A stretch of DNA of 64,000 nucleotides from Bedellia somnulentella. Its lineage: Eukaryota; Arthropoda; Insecta; Lepidoptera; Bedelliidae. The stretch spans positions 3,162,001-3,226,000 of the forward strand of contig OY755182.1 in the NCBI GenBank assembly GCA_963576735.1. The letters are read 5' to 3'. A program made the translations under genes and the position numbers. Numbering within the stretch: the stretch's first letter is position 1; every line of letters starts with the position of its first letter. This document shows, in pieces, positions 50,910-61,443 of this stretch. The notes under the pieces were generated by a model. It worked only from the letters and a program-made list of their open reading frames with translations. It was not told the DNA's origin and did not search any database.

Positions 50910-51105
50910 AGCTGTGTAGTGCCGGTTTAGAATAGTGCTACACCATTTCTTCCGGTGGGTGTACGTAAGAGGCAACTAACGGTATTGGGCTTTTTAAGGG
51001 AATATTGGGCGATGCGGTTGGAGACCCATCCCAAAGGCCGCTGAGGAATTTCCAATTCCTTAGCTCTGGCTACCCCTTCTAGGTATTTATAGCCGTAAGT
51101 ATGTA
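50910..51105 (+). mobile_element. SINE-A with central deletion
   Basis: The segment between GGAGACCCATC and CCGCTGAGGAATT is lost. GTATTTAA on both sides is a probable short duplication. Confidence 0.9.
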
Positions 51106-51109
51106 TGTA

Positions 51110-51305
51110 TTTAAAACCAGTAACCCATTTTTTTCCCAGGAAACTTAGAGTTTTGGGGCTTTTAAGTGATTTTAAAACGATGTAACTAGAGGCCCATCAC
51201 GAAGCATCCTTTAGTTTACAATCTTTACAGCGCTCAAATTAAAGAAGTGGCGGGAATATTTCTGATTCTGTAGCTCTGGCTACCCCTATCTCAGATTAAT
51301 AGTTA
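51110..51305 (+). mobile_element. SINE-A, old head-truncated copy
   Basis: TTTTGGGGCTTTTAAGTG, AGAGGCCCATCACG and GTAGCTCTGGCTACCCC mark it. The 3' end has decayed. Confidence 0.72.
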
Positions 51306-51729
51306 GTACATTCAGATAGTTGTTATGTAAAGACATGTAGTGAAAATTGACTACCAACTAAAATATCAATTGAAATTTTCAGTGACGAAAAAAAAAGAGT
51401 ATCGAAATATAAATATTTAGCTAAAGCTTAATACACATTGGAACAATATGTTGTAAGTATTTTAATTGGGCATTGCATCGAAAGTAATTAATTTAACTGT
51501 TTACTGTTTTAGATATTCAATAGGAACGACCCGATCGAATTCATCTCTTACTATGTAATCCAGTGTGCCGTATAATTGGCTTTTCCTTCTCATTTGAGGA
51601 ATGCTGTGGTCTTACCAGTATACGATTAAAGATTGACTGCATGATCGGGTAAACTATTTATCAAAGAATTTGAAGTAAATCATATATTACAGATTAAATG
51701 AATGCATCTAATTATGATCAGTAAAAAAA
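51306..51729. other. No feature recognised
   Basis: AT-rich intergenic DNA. Confidence 0.45.
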
Positions 51730-51845
51730 ACGAGGATGTAAGAAAAGATTGATGGATGTAAACGAAGCTAGAGAGGTTTGCAAGGATCGTTCGAAGAGGC
51801 GATCGATAGTCTCTGCCTACCCCTATGGAAACTAATGGCGTGTGA
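51730..51845 (+). mobile_element. LINE-R 3' end without tail
   Basis: AGAAAAGATTGATGGATG to CTAATGGCGTGTGAAATGG. The TATG tail is missing. Confidence 0.82.
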
Positions 51846-52251
51846 AATGGAAATTAATGGCTAAATGACACATTCCAAGTTTAGTTTAGCATTATTAATA
51901 CTTCATTGTTAAAATCAGTACATCAGTATCTAGTTTATAGATTGATAGATAAATATTTCTTGTTACTGATATTATGAGTTCCGTAAGTATAATAAATTTT
52001 ATTATATTCACTTAATGTCAAAATTCAAAAAATATTATTTTTCTACAGCAAGGTAGTTATGTAGTGTTACTGAAATGTATCATCAAACCACCTATAATTA
52101 TAAATGAATTACTTGAGCGGTAGTTACATTGTTTTTTCATGCAATGGCGAAATCAATTTATTTATGGTACTATTTTGTCACAAATCGGTTTCAATATGTG
52201 ATATTTGTTTAAGCCTACCTTAATTTAGGATTTTTCTAGCAAAAAAGGCTC
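51846..52251. other. No feature recognised
   Basis: AT-rich intergenic DNA. Confidence 0.45.
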
Positions 52252-52585
52252 CTTAATTTAGATAGAACAAAACGTTCCAAAATGTCATAGATTAAACCAA
52301 CGTACATACATATACTCACGGCTATAAATCCCTTAACGGGGTAGCCAGAGCTTTGGAATGAGAAATTCCTCAGCCACTTTTGGAAAGTTGAGTGGGGCAA
52401 AGATGGTAAAGTAAAGGTTGTTGGTGATGGGTCTCCAAAAATCCCTCAAAAGCCCCAATACTGTTAGTCGCCTATTACGTTCACCCACCGGAAGAAACGG
52501 GGTAGTGTTATTCTAAGCCGACACTACACAGCATTCTTAATCTAGATAGAACATAACGCCGCAAAATGTCATAGATTAAACCAAC
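52252..52585. repeat. 50-bp direct repeats flanking a SINE-A
   Basis: 52252-52301 and 52536-52585 are the same 50 bp with about four mismatches (AAAATGTCATAGATTAAACC in both). They abut the two ends of the SINE-A. Confidence 0.92.
52302..52535 (-). mobile_element. SINE-A between 50-bp repeats
   Basis: Complete except for loss of the CAACCGCATCGCCC segment. Subfamily with CCCTTAACGGGG hairpin. Confidence 0.93.
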
Positions 52586-52745
52586 ATATATAACATAACA
52601 TAAACGTTCACGCCGAATATCCCCGAAGGAGTTGGCAGAGGTACTAATAGTTCTGAACTGATCGTGACTTTGTCATCTGGTGTTCAGAGTACCCACGTTT
52701 TGCATGGACAGTGTACTCACGTGATAGGGGGCAGGCCTATCGCCG
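52586..52745 (-). mobile_element. SINE-B 3' part inserted at the same site
   Basis: (TTATG)n tail, CGTTCACGCCG and body to CTATCGCCG. ATTAAACCAAC at 52575-52585 and 52747-52757 is its 11-bp duplication. It therefore landed in the right-hand repeat left by the SINE-A insertion. Confidence 0.9.
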
Positions 52746-53021
52746 AATTAAACCAACTTCAAATAAAACCATTAATGTAATATTTGGAAACTTAGCACAG
52801 AACCGAAGACCGTAATTTCCTTTGGAACTTCATCCCAATCCTTAATTCGTATGATTTGAAATAAGCTGAGGACTCAATGAAGAGTATAGAATGAATTTTA
52901 CGCACCAATGGCACCTATTGGATTCTTCGTTTTGTGTCCCAAGTCGAAAGATTACGACTGCAGAGTTAGGAAATTAGTATTGAAAACTAAAACAGTTATT
53001 AATTATGGAGAAATGCCTTTG

Positions 53022-53205
53022 AAGTAATCGTGATAGCTTAGTGAAGAGAACATCCGCCTATCATGCAGAGAGGCGAGGGTTCATTTTCTAAGTCGGGTCA
53101 ACACCAATGTGTTTTCTTTTGTCATATGTTTTAAGGTTACTTAATCACGAAATATATTTTTAGTTGCACTTAGACATGTGACAGTGTTTTCATATATAAA
53201 CGGTA
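53022..53205 (+). mobile_element. SINE-B 5' part, old
   Basis: Head CGTGATAGCTTAGTGAAGAG with B-box GGGTTCATTTTCTAAG, then decayed body (CACTTAGACATGTGACAGTG). Confidence 0.72.
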
Positions 53206-53219
53206 AATGAAAATATTTC

Positions 53220-53365
53220 TTTAAATACATAATTTAATCACAGCTCTGAACCCTAATAAGCAGTAGCCAAAGAATCGGAAAATTCTCAACAAATTGTGAA
53301 ATAAGAATGGGGAAAAGTTTATAAAATAAACGGTTCTGGCAATGGGTCTTCAGTTGCATCGCCCA
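53220..53365 (-). mobile_element. SINE-A fragment, very old
   Basis: CACAGCTCTGAACCCTAATA and GGTTCTGGCAATGGGTCTTC. It ends CATCGCCCAAAAAG, where a second copy begins. Confidence 0.65.
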
Positions 53366-53575
53366 AAAAGAATTAGAAATCCCTTAGCCTCTTTTGGAAT
53401 TTGAGTGGGGAAAAGGTGGTAAAATAAGGCTGTTGGTGATGGGTCTCACAACCACATCGCCCAAAAATCCATTAAAAAGACCCAATACCCTTAGTCGCCT
53501 TTTACGTTCACCCACGATGGGAAAAATCGGGGTAGTACTATTCTAAGCCGACACTACATAGCCACTCTAAAATGT
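53366..53575 (-). mobile_element. SINE-A, tail-truncated
   Basis: From AGAAATCCCTTAGCCTCTTT to the head CACTACATAGCC. Most of the head half is well preserved. Confidence 0.88.
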
Positions 53576-54904
53576 TTAAAAATAATTGCAATATTGCTAC
53601 TAGCATATAATTAAGAACCCGTACTACGAATATTGCTATTTCTAGCGCCATAAGTTTATGCCTTAAGTACTAAACCAAGGATCAATCTTGGTTTATCACT
53701 ACATTGCCTTTCGTCTACAGACCGCGAGTCCCACAAATCCTCTTTTTGCCCAATCCTCCGATTTTACCCTTGTGGATTTTCTTGATTTTTATTCAATTTT
53801 AATGTCATTAGATATATAGCATTATCTGGGTCGTTTTATTCTTTTGAAGTTCTTTTATTTAGTCGGTTCAGTCAAGGTTTTGATGATGTGCTAATGTTTG
53901 ATCCGCTGACTGCTTGGTATGTTGATTCGGCAGTTTTTAGTCTTAGTAATACACAAGATAATTTCATTATTAAATTTCAAATAACTGATTGTATTATATT
54001 ACCCAACGCCGTGTTACAACATGAAAATGAAAATATAAATAAATCACACTACCGCAACTTCTATGTACCAGTGTAAATTTGTAGTCTCTTTGGATAAATT
54101 TATAAAAATAACACAGTTCAAAGATTAATGTAAATGTGTACTAAAATTTGAGATAGACGTATACTACCGTGAAATTTTTTGAAGACCTTTTCATGTTTTC
54201 AATAACTATATTATAATTACTACATTAATTTTTAGTACCGTGAAGGGTTCAGCCAGCAAAATAAAAACCTCTGAAATAATCCCTGTTTTTCTTCTGTTTA
54301 TGCATGTTTCATTCAGAATTACTTATCTCGGGAATCACTCTATTTATTAAAACTCCGCATCAAAATCCGTTCCACAGTTTTAAAATTCTGAGCAAACCTA
54401 GGGGAAGCGATTTAGTGATTTATTGAACGCAAATCTGATCCTAAACATAAGATACTTTAAGTTATTAAGTTACCCTATCCTAGAGCCTTGTTTTATTTCT
54501 ACCTACACTAATAATAAAAAAATACATTACCAAAAACTCCATCAAACCTAGTTAGTCCGTAATGTTTTCAATCTACCCTCACATTTCCTGGGGGCGTATC
54601 ACAAAAATAACTTACTGTTACGAACGTAATACAATCACGAGAGATATATTTCCAACATTTTTCTTCGACTAGTATAACAAAGGTTTAAAGCAAGATAAGT
54701 ATCGGATGGTGACCTGAGGGAAACGTTCAAAGGAGCATTAGAACCCTCGCATTTTTAAACGCTTTTTGTACTGTTTGCTGTTTTAATTTAAATTGCAATT
54801 GAATTTGAAATATGGTGTTGATTTGATTTTTTGTTTTTGCTATTTGGTGTTCTTTTATTTTTCTTAAAGATTTGTCTACTAATAGTTAAATCATGTATTT
54901 TTTT
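53576..54904. other. No feature recognised
   Basis: About 1.3 kb of AT-rich DNA. The 62-codon ORF at 53888-54076 (DPLTAWYVDSAVFSLSNT) has no known motif. Confidence 0.4.
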
Positions 54905-55105
54905 AGCTGTGTAATATCTTTAGAATTAGAAATTCCTAAGCCACTTTAGGATTTGGGTGGGAAAAATATACTTATAAAAAAAGCGTAGGATCTCCAGCCG
55001 CATCCTCCAACAATCTATTAAAAAGAAAGACTCAATTTCTCAAGCCGATTCTTACAACACTCGCGGGAACAAATGAGTTGTTGCTATTCTAAGCCGGCAG
55101 TTGAT
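54905..55105 (-). mobile_element. SINE-A, old
   Basis: CTTTAGAATTAGAAATTCC to GCTATTCTAAGCCGGCAG. Many changes. Confidence 0.75.
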
Positions 55106-55124
55106 AGAAGTATTTAGACTACAA

Positions 55125-55316
55125 CATACACACATACATGCATATACTTACGCCATTAGTTCCCATTGGGGTAGGCAGAGACTATCGATCGCCACTTCGT
55201 ACGATCCTGACAAACCTCTCTAGCTTCGTTTACATTCATCAATCTTTTCATGCATGCTCTTTTATTCTTCATACTTCGGACGCCTGCCTTTTTGAGCACA
55301 CTCTCAATACTAGAAC
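55125..55316 (-). mobile_element. LINE-R 3' end
   Basis: CATGCATATACTTACGCCAT to GAGCACACTCTCAATA. Inverted relative to 55588-55785, about 270 bp away. Confidence 0.88.
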
Positions 55317-55587
55317 ATATATATAAAATATACTATATATACAGTGTAGCTGTATATATTAGGAATACCATTAATTCTAACTTTTATCGAATGGCACCCC
55401 TGACTTTACGTTGCACACAGGTACCGCGTTCTAAGAGAGGCGGTCATAAGTAGATGATTGATTCTAATATTGTGCTTATGCTACCTAGATTGATTAAAAG
55501 ACTTTAAAACATTTAAATATTGTTGTATGATAAAATAAATAGAAATATTTAAACAGTATGACTTTATTTTACATACATACTAATATA

Positions 55588-55785
55588 AAATATATATAAA
55601 AACCAAATTGAGAGTGTGCTCAAAAAGGCAAGCGTCTGAAGTATGAATAATAAAAGAGCATGTATGAAAAGATTGATGTATGTAAACGAAGCTAGAGAGG
55701 TTTGTCAGGATCGTACGAAGTGGCAATCGTTAGTCTCTGCCTACCCCAATGGGAACTAATGGCGTGAGTATATGTATGTATGAAA
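55588..55785 (+). mobile_element. LINE-R 3' end
   Basis: It starts AAAACCAAATTGAGAGTGTG, near the same internal point where the 55125 copy is truncated, and ends GGCGTGAGTATATG(TATG)n. Confidence 0.9.
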
Positions 55786-55827
55786 ACAATTACTATGATT
55801 ATGTAATGAATTTTAGTTCGTTTTTAG

Positions 55828-56198
55828 CAACCGTGATAGCCCAGTGGGTAGAACACTCGGTTATCGTGCAAACGACTAGTGTTCAAATCCTGGGTCGGGC
55901 CTACACCAATTTGTCTTTTCTAAAGACATATCTGTGGTTAATGTATCATGGTTAATTTATTATGGTAACGGTGAGGGAAAACATCGTGAGGAAACCCACA
56001 TGGCTGAGTTGTACTTAGTCATGTGACAGTGTATTCGTACAAAACGGCGATAGGCCTGCCCCCTATCACGTGAGTACACTGTCCATGCAAAACGTGGGTA
56101 CTCTGAACACCACGTGACAAAGTCACGTGATGTTCAGAAGTATTAGTACCTCTGCCAACCCCTTCGGGGATATTCGGCGTGAACGTTTATGTTATGTT
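55828..56198 (+). mobile_element. SINE-B, full length
   Basis: Head CGTGATAGCCCAGTGGGTAG, B-box GTGTTCAAATCCTGG, small duplication TTAATGTATCATGG/TTAATTTATTATGG in the body, 3' hairpin CCCCTTCGGGG and GGCGTGAACG. The tail is only TTATGTTATG, then a SINE-A follows directly. Confidence 0.94.
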
Positions 56199-56391
56199 TG
56201 TATTGGGGTTTATGGGGCTTTTAAGGGATTTTTGGGCGATGCGGCTGGAGACCCATCACCAACAACCTTTACTTTACCATCCTTTCCCCACTCAATTTTC
56301 CAAATGTGGCTGAAGAATTTCTAATTCTACAGCCACAGGCTACCCCTTTTAGAGATTTATAGCCGTGAGTATATGTTTGTATGTATGTTTA
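56199..56391 (+). mobile_element. SINE-A, head-truncated
   Basis: It starts in TATTGGGGTTTATGGGGC and has a clean 3' half with variant hairpin CCCCTTTTAGAGATTTA. Confidence 0.9.
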
Positions 56392-56907
56392 ATTAGGTAT
56401 TTAACCCATCAGTAGCTGTGAGTGGATGCATAGTTAAAACTTAAGTTAAATCGAATAATTCACACCCAGCTTTGATTTCGAAGGTACGTGTTACGTAGCA
56501 TACGAATAAATTATGAATTAGGCAATAAAAACTCGTCTTAATGTATAAAATATTAAAAACATGCCTTCATCTTTAATATACATAAATTTTGTGTCGCCAT
56601 AGATTTTGAAATATTATATTAACACGATTATAAATAAATATTATAAATAAATATTATATTAAATATTAACACGAATTTTTGCTGCAAAATAAATCAAACA
56701 ACTGCTAACGACACTATGTGTTCAATTTCGATGACAATTTGAAGACGAAAGAACAAAATGATTGGTAAAATAATTTTATTTTGTCATTATTTGGTAATTT
56801 GTGAGTATGATGATAAACATAAAGTGGGATTATCTCATTGTCAATATTTTGGACTTTTTACCTACGGCAGGACCTGTGTGCATTGGTCTAAATGTGTATT
56901 ATAAAAC
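56392..56907. other. No feature recognised
   Basis: AT-rich. A short TATAAATAAATATTATA repetition lies near 56630-56670. Confidence 0.45.
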
Positions 56908-56917
56908 ATACACTAAT

Positions 56918-57153
56918 TGCCGTGTAGTGTCGTAACACTACCCCATTTCTACCCGTGGGTGATCGTAAGAGGCGACTTAGGGTATAGGGGGCTTTTTAAG
57001 TGATATTTGGGCGATGTGGTTGGAGACCCGTCACCAAAAACATTTATTATAACCATCTTTTCCCAATCAACTTCCAAAAGTGGCTGAGGAATTTTTCATT
57101 CCAAAGCTCTGGCTACCCCGTTAAGGGATTTATAGACGTGAGTATATGTATGT
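56918..57153 (+). mobile_element. SINE-A with 10-bp duplication
   Basis: Subfamily with ACCCGTGGGTGATCG and CCCCGTTAAGGG. The head lacks GGCTTAGAAT. ATACACTAAT flanks it exactly (56908-56917 and 57154-57163). Confidence 0.94.
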
Positions 57154-57163
57154 ATACACTAAT

Positions 57164-57884
57164 GCCACCAAAGTGCATCTTCGATAGCAAATGTTGTCAG
57201 ATATGTACAGGCGGCTTTGCAAACACCTACATTAATACATCCATGGCAAACAGATATAAATACTCCATTTTGAAATTCGTGCCATATTATTGTAACCCGT
57301 CAATGGTATCAATTTTTGCAATAAAATATAGCAATTACAAAAGAATAAAAAATATGTACGTGGAATTGTGTTTATTTGAGTGATATATTTTGCCCGTATT
57401 TGTATCATTAAACTGTATTTACTTTCGTAAACGATATATTTGCTTACCGTAAAATATCGATAAATATATTTACAAAACAAATATGTACCGGTTTCATCAC
57501 TGACCACATCAGAAGGTTGATTTTAAACGATCGACTACAAAATTTGTACCCAGTTTAAGTGTCGAAACATATTCACATCCAAAGCAAATAACTCGTAACC
57601 TTTTTCAAAGACTTCATAGTGTGTGTTTAGTTAACAAAAAAATAATATATTTCCAATACAAACATACACAGTAACACGATAATATGAAAAATATCGGGTC
57701 AGTGGGAACAAAGTTTACCAGACGGGGTTCTGAAGAAAAACAAATTTCATGAATAAATTTATCCTTTGTAAATAAATCGAGCTCTCCATATTAAATTAGG
57801 GCTGTGACGGGCCACGCAATAAAAAAGTTTGCGGTCCGAACCGTTGTTCTTTTATTATGAATTCACATAGGAAATTATTGTTTA
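57164..57884. other. No feature recognised
   Basis: AT-rich. Overlapping ORFs at 57000-57383 (+) and 57232-57507 (-) have no motif; the first begins inside the SINE-A. Confidence 0.4.
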
Positions 57885-58074
57885 TTTTTTACTAAATTAC
57901 TGATATCGAGATCTGCCAATAGTTTTATTATCATTACTTGTGAAACTGAATGTAATTAAACAGTATGTAAAGGTCTCGGCAGGTATAAAATAACAATCTT
58001 ACCCCTCTGGGGTATATGCGACTACTGGTTTAAATAAATAAAAGCTTCTTTATACTTGCATTTTCATTTACTGT
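57885..58074 (+). repeat. Extra 5' segment shared with 49460-49655
   Basis: The reverse-complement match to the 49460 segment runs from TTTTACTAAATTACTGATAT to GCATTTTCATTT, directly before the SINE-A head. Confidence 0.88.
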
Positions 58075-58313
58075 GTAGAGTCGGCTTAGAATAGCACTAC
58101 CCCATTTCTTCCGGTTGGTGTACGTAAGAGGCGACTAACGGTATTGGGGCTTTTAAGGGATTTTTGGGCGATGCGGTAAGAGACCCATCACCAACAACTT
58201 TTATTTTACCATCTTTTCCCCACTTAACTTCCAAAAGTGGCTGAGAAATTTCTAATTCCTTAGCGCTGGCTACCGCTTCTAGAGATTTATAGCCGTGAGT
58301 ATAGGTAGGTAGG
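58075..58313 (+). mobile_element. SINE-A with 5' extension (copy 2), (AGGT)n tail
   Basis: Carries the CCGCTTCTAG variant of 49207. The tail is GTGAGTATAGGTAGGTAGG, i.e. (AGGT)n instead of (TATG)n. Confidence 0.92.
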
Positions 58314-58349
58314 TAGGTATACTTTCATACTTATTGCATTGTTGCGTAC

Positions 58350-58600
58350 TTAACTGTGTGACACTTCGCTTAGATAGCACTAACCCATTTCTTCCCGTGG
58401 GTTCTGTCAGTTCTGTTCGTAAGAGGCGGCTGAGGGCATTAGGACTTTTTAATTGATTCTTGGGTGATGCGATTGGAAACCCATCACCGAAAATCCTTTG
58501 TTTTACAATCTTATCCCCTCAAAACTTTCAGAAGTTACCAAGCAATTTTTGGTTCCGGAGCTCTGGCTATTCCTTCTAGGGATTTACAGCAGTGAGTTGA
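58350..58600 (+). mobile_element. SINE-A, old
   Basis: CTGTGTGACACTTCGCTTAG to GGATTTACAGCAGTGAG. A local duplication GTTCTGTCAGTTCTGTTCG lies near the head. Confidence 0.85.
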
Positions 58601-58644
58601 AGTATTTTTGAATGTAATTGTTGCATACATCTCATATAAATAAT

Positions 58645-58775
58645 AAATAAAATAAAAAAATCTTTATTGCACATCACTGAAAAAAAAACAATTATAAAAA
58701 AAAAGATCGGTACAAAAGCCAAAGTACAATTGGCGGTCTTATCACTCAGAGCGATCTCTTCCAGACAACCCATGA
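58645..58775 (-). mobile_element. LINE-T 3' UTR fragment
   Basis: CTTTATTGCACATCACTG and GGCGGTCTTATCACTCAGAG. The tail has changed to AAATAATAAATAAAAT. Confidence 0.8.
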
Positions 58776-59008
58776 TTGAAAAGATTTGCTGGATTAAAAA
58801 AATGTTCGGTAGATGTCCAATAAATTAAACTGGTTTGCTAAAAAACTAAAATTATTCGCCAATCTATTATCTATTTATTTTAAATATAGCAGCCCGTCCC
58901 GGCTTCGCTCGGGCATAAATTATCATTAACATTTTGTTTTTTATTTTATTACATGTATTATTATTTTAATATTTTTTTTTAAGTTTTAAGCTATGTTATA
59001 TTTTTTTG

Positions 59009-59251
59009 CTGTGTAGTGTCGGCTTAGAATAGCACTACCCCATTTCTTCCGGTGGGTGTACGTAAGAGGCGACTAACGGTTTTGGGGCTTTTGAGGGATT
59101 TTTGGGCGATGTGGTTGGAGACCCATCACCAACAACCTTTATTTCACCATCTTTTCCCCACACAACTTCCAAAAGTGGCTGAGGAATTTCTGATTCCTTA
59201 GCTCTGGCTACCCCTTCTATGGATTTATAGCCGTGAGTATATGTATGTATG
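59009..59251 (+). mobile_element. SINE-A in Helitron, 17-bp duplication
   Basis: Intact copy. TATGTTATATTTTTTTG is present exactly at 58992-59008 and 59252-59268. One of the clearest short duplications, and later than the Helitron. Confidence 0.95.
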
Positions 59252-59341
59252 TATGTTATATTTTTTTGTATTTATATTTAGATATATTTTTTTATTTGTT
59301 TTATTTTTCATAATGAGTAATCACATCAAAAGCCATTCAAT

Positions 59342-59665
59342 TTATAGAGTTAGAGCTTCCCTGTAAACAATATTTGACGTTGTTGTATTTTGGGGCCGCA
59401 AAATAAGTTGATGTTCAGGAGCTCCCATCCGCGACAGGCCAACGTACAGTTGACCGTGAGTAAAACAATTCTTTCGCAGGTCAATCCCTACTAATTTGAA
59501 GGTTTGGCTTTGGGACTTATTAATTGTTAAAGCAAAATATGTTTTAACCGGAAATTGTAGTCGTTTAAATGGAATTGGCAGATAAGTTGGGATCATCGGT
59601 ATCCTCGGTATATCAGCTAATTGACCGGCTGCTGGGCCAGTGATAATAGTCGCTACCTCGTCTAG
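59342..59665 (-). pseudogene. Helitron helicase C-terminal fragment
   Basis: The open frame continues upstream of the internal Met at 59596: EVATIITGPAAGQLADIPRI, then PIPFKRLQFPVKTYFALTIN, KSQSQTFKLVGIDL and HGQLYVGLSRM. These are the helicase motifs V-VI and the C-terminus of insect Helitron Rep-helicases. Rep (HUH) domain and helicase motifs I-IV are absent, so the element cannot move itself. The fragment differs clearly in sequence from the helicase end at 9513, so two Helitron-type lineages are represented in the window. Confidence 0.88.
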
Positions 59666-59890
59666 TAGTCGCTAGAGTCTCGGTCTCGGTGGTCAGCTGC
59701 CGAACTGTCTACTAACTGCTCGTCAATGACTCGTGTTGAGTCGAAACGCGTCGCATGTTTGTGGTTGCCTGTGGTTTTCGCTTGCGGGTGTGTGTGTGTG
59801 GTGCATTGTCTGCTTTTCGATTTCTTGTAAGTGGAAGGGCGGGCGGTGCACAGTGCATGTTGCATGAAGACTGCAGGTATTATTTAGCGG
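59666..59890. other. GC-richer segment inside the Helitron
   Basis: Between the helicase fragment and the 5' region lies a stretch with GGTTGCCTGTGGTTTTCG, GTGTGTGTGTG and GGAAGGGCGGGCGGTGC, clearly different in composition. The minus ORF 59662-59865 has no motif. Possibly captured host DNA. Confidence 0.45.
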
Positions 59891-60290
59891 AATTAAGCGA
59901 AGAAATTAATTAATATTAGTATTGCTATGGATTTCCGCAAAGTAACGCCTGATTCAATCCAATATGTTATTTCTTTAACACCTTGGGTTACATTTTTGAA
60001 GTTTACGTAAGGATCCCTAATTTTTTTGAAAATGAAATATAGCCTATGTCACTCAAGAATAGTGTAGCATCAAAACAGTGAAAGAATTTTTCAAGTCCGT
60101 CCAGTAGTTTTGGAGCCTATTCAATTCAAACAAACAAACAAACAAACAAAAAATCAAACCTTTCCTCTTTATAATATTGGTATAGAATATTATATAGGTA
60201 TATAAACCTTTCCTCTTTAAATATTTATTAAGTTCTAACACACTTACATATAGTATTCCATAAAATAAATAATATTCAATAAATACAATA

Positions 60291-60330
60291 CATATGCAAT
60301 ATATATAAAGATTTATATATATTGCATATG
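60291..60330. repeat. 19-bp perfect hairpin with 2-nt loop
   Basis: 60291-60309 and 60312-60330 are exact reverse complements (CATATGCAATATATATAAA on the left arm). Confidence 0.93.
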
Positions 60331-60335
60331 CACAT

Positions 60336-60450
60336 ATCCCCGTAGATGTGGGAGAGGTATTCCTGAATATCTCATGTCATATTTTACTCACACATTCTAC
60401 TTCATTCCTGGACAATGCATTCACCATGATAAGGGACAGGCCACTAAATA
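60336..60450 (-). mobile_element. SINE-B trace
   Basis: CCCCGTAGATGTGGGAGAGG and CCATGATAAGGGACAGGCC are decayed 3' parts. Confidence 0.6.
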
Positions 60451-60554
60451 TCTGTAATCTTTATCGCACCAACCCTGCAAAGCCTTAATCAACAAAATTA
60501 TAGTAATTTTTTTCATGTCTTTGATTTGACAATTTACATTACTTTAATTTTATT

Positions 60555-60730
60555 TAAGGCTATTTAAGGCTGGCGTCCGAAGTATGAAGAATAAAAGAGC
60601 ATGTATGAAAAGATTGATGGATGTAAACGAAGCTAGAGAGGTTTGTCAGGATCGTCCGAAGTGGCGATCAATAGTCTCTGCCTACCCCAATGGGAACTAA
60701 TGGCGTAAGTATATGTATGTATGTATGTAA
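60555..60730 (+). mobile_element. LINE-R 3' end
   Basis: AAGGCTGGCGTCCGAAGTAT to GGCGTAAGTATATG(TATG)n. The coding end is nearly intact (WRSIVSAYPNGN equivalent). Confidence 0.9.
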
Positions 60731-60850
60731 TTTTATTTCTACCATCTTCTCCCCATCAACTTCTAAATGTAGCTGGGGAGTTTCTAGCTTTAAAGTTCTG
60801 GCTCCCCTTTTTTGGGATTTATCGCCGTGAGTATATTTATGAATGTATGA
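60731..60850 (+). mobile_element. SINE-A 3' half
   Basis: TTTTATTTCTACCATCTTC to CGCCGTGAGTATATTTATG. It follows the LINE-R tail directly. Confidence 0.85.
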
Positions 60851-61194
60851 ATTAAATTTTGTAAAAAAACTTACACAAATCAACTAAGTCTAGCAGTGTA
60901 ATAATTTAATTCGGAATAAAATACTTCATATAGTGTTACATAGCTAACGAGAGTATTAAATAAGTTTTGGTAATTTTTTTTTATGTTCTGACTTCCCTTA
61001 TTGCCATCAAGATTGACAAAATAAGAATATCTAATCACTTTTTAGTTTGTTGATAAATCTTTGTTGCTTATCTGAAATTCAGCACTTGTCTCAGACCTGC
61101 ATCTTTGCTATATTTATCATCTTCCACGTTTGTTAGACCGTTTTTAATCTGGTCTCCAAAACCGTTTTGATTTGAAAAATAATATTTACTAAAT
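60851..61194. other. No feature recognised
   Basis: AT-rich intergenic DNA. Confidence 0.45.
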
Positions 61195-61443
61195 ACATAC
61201 ATACATATACTGACGGCAATAAATCCCTTAACGGGGTAGCCAGAGCTTTGGAATGAGAAATTCCTCAGCCACTTTTGGAATTTGATTGGGGGAAACGATT
61301 GTAATAATTAATGTTTTTGGTGACGGGTCTCCAACCGCATTGCCCAAAATTCACTTAAAAAGCCCCTATACCCTTAGTCGTCTCTTACGATCACCCAAGG
61401 GTAGAAATGGGGTAGTGTTATTCCAAGCCGACACTACATGGCA
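61195..61443 (-). mobile_element. SINE-A, subfamily with CCCTTAACGGGG hairpin
   Basis: Full length; tail ACATACATACATATACTG, head CACTACATGGC. Confidence 0.93.

Larger units (their letters stand above)
58886..60186 (-). mobile_element. Helitron remnant with helicase end
   Basis: On the minus strand the 5' end TCTATACCAATATTATAAAG starts at 60186 and is followed by a (GTTT)n-like run and CTCCAAAACTACTGGACGG, as in the 3381 element. The 3' end has the hairpin CCCGAGCGAAGCCGGG, then ACGGGCTGCTA at 58886, a divergent CTRR end. It contains a helicase fragment and a later SINE-A. Most of the Rep-helicase gene is deleted. Confidence 0.75.

Noticed and set aside
57000..57383. 127-codon plus-strand ORF
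   Set aside because: It starts inside a SINE-A and runs into AT-rich DNA; no motif.
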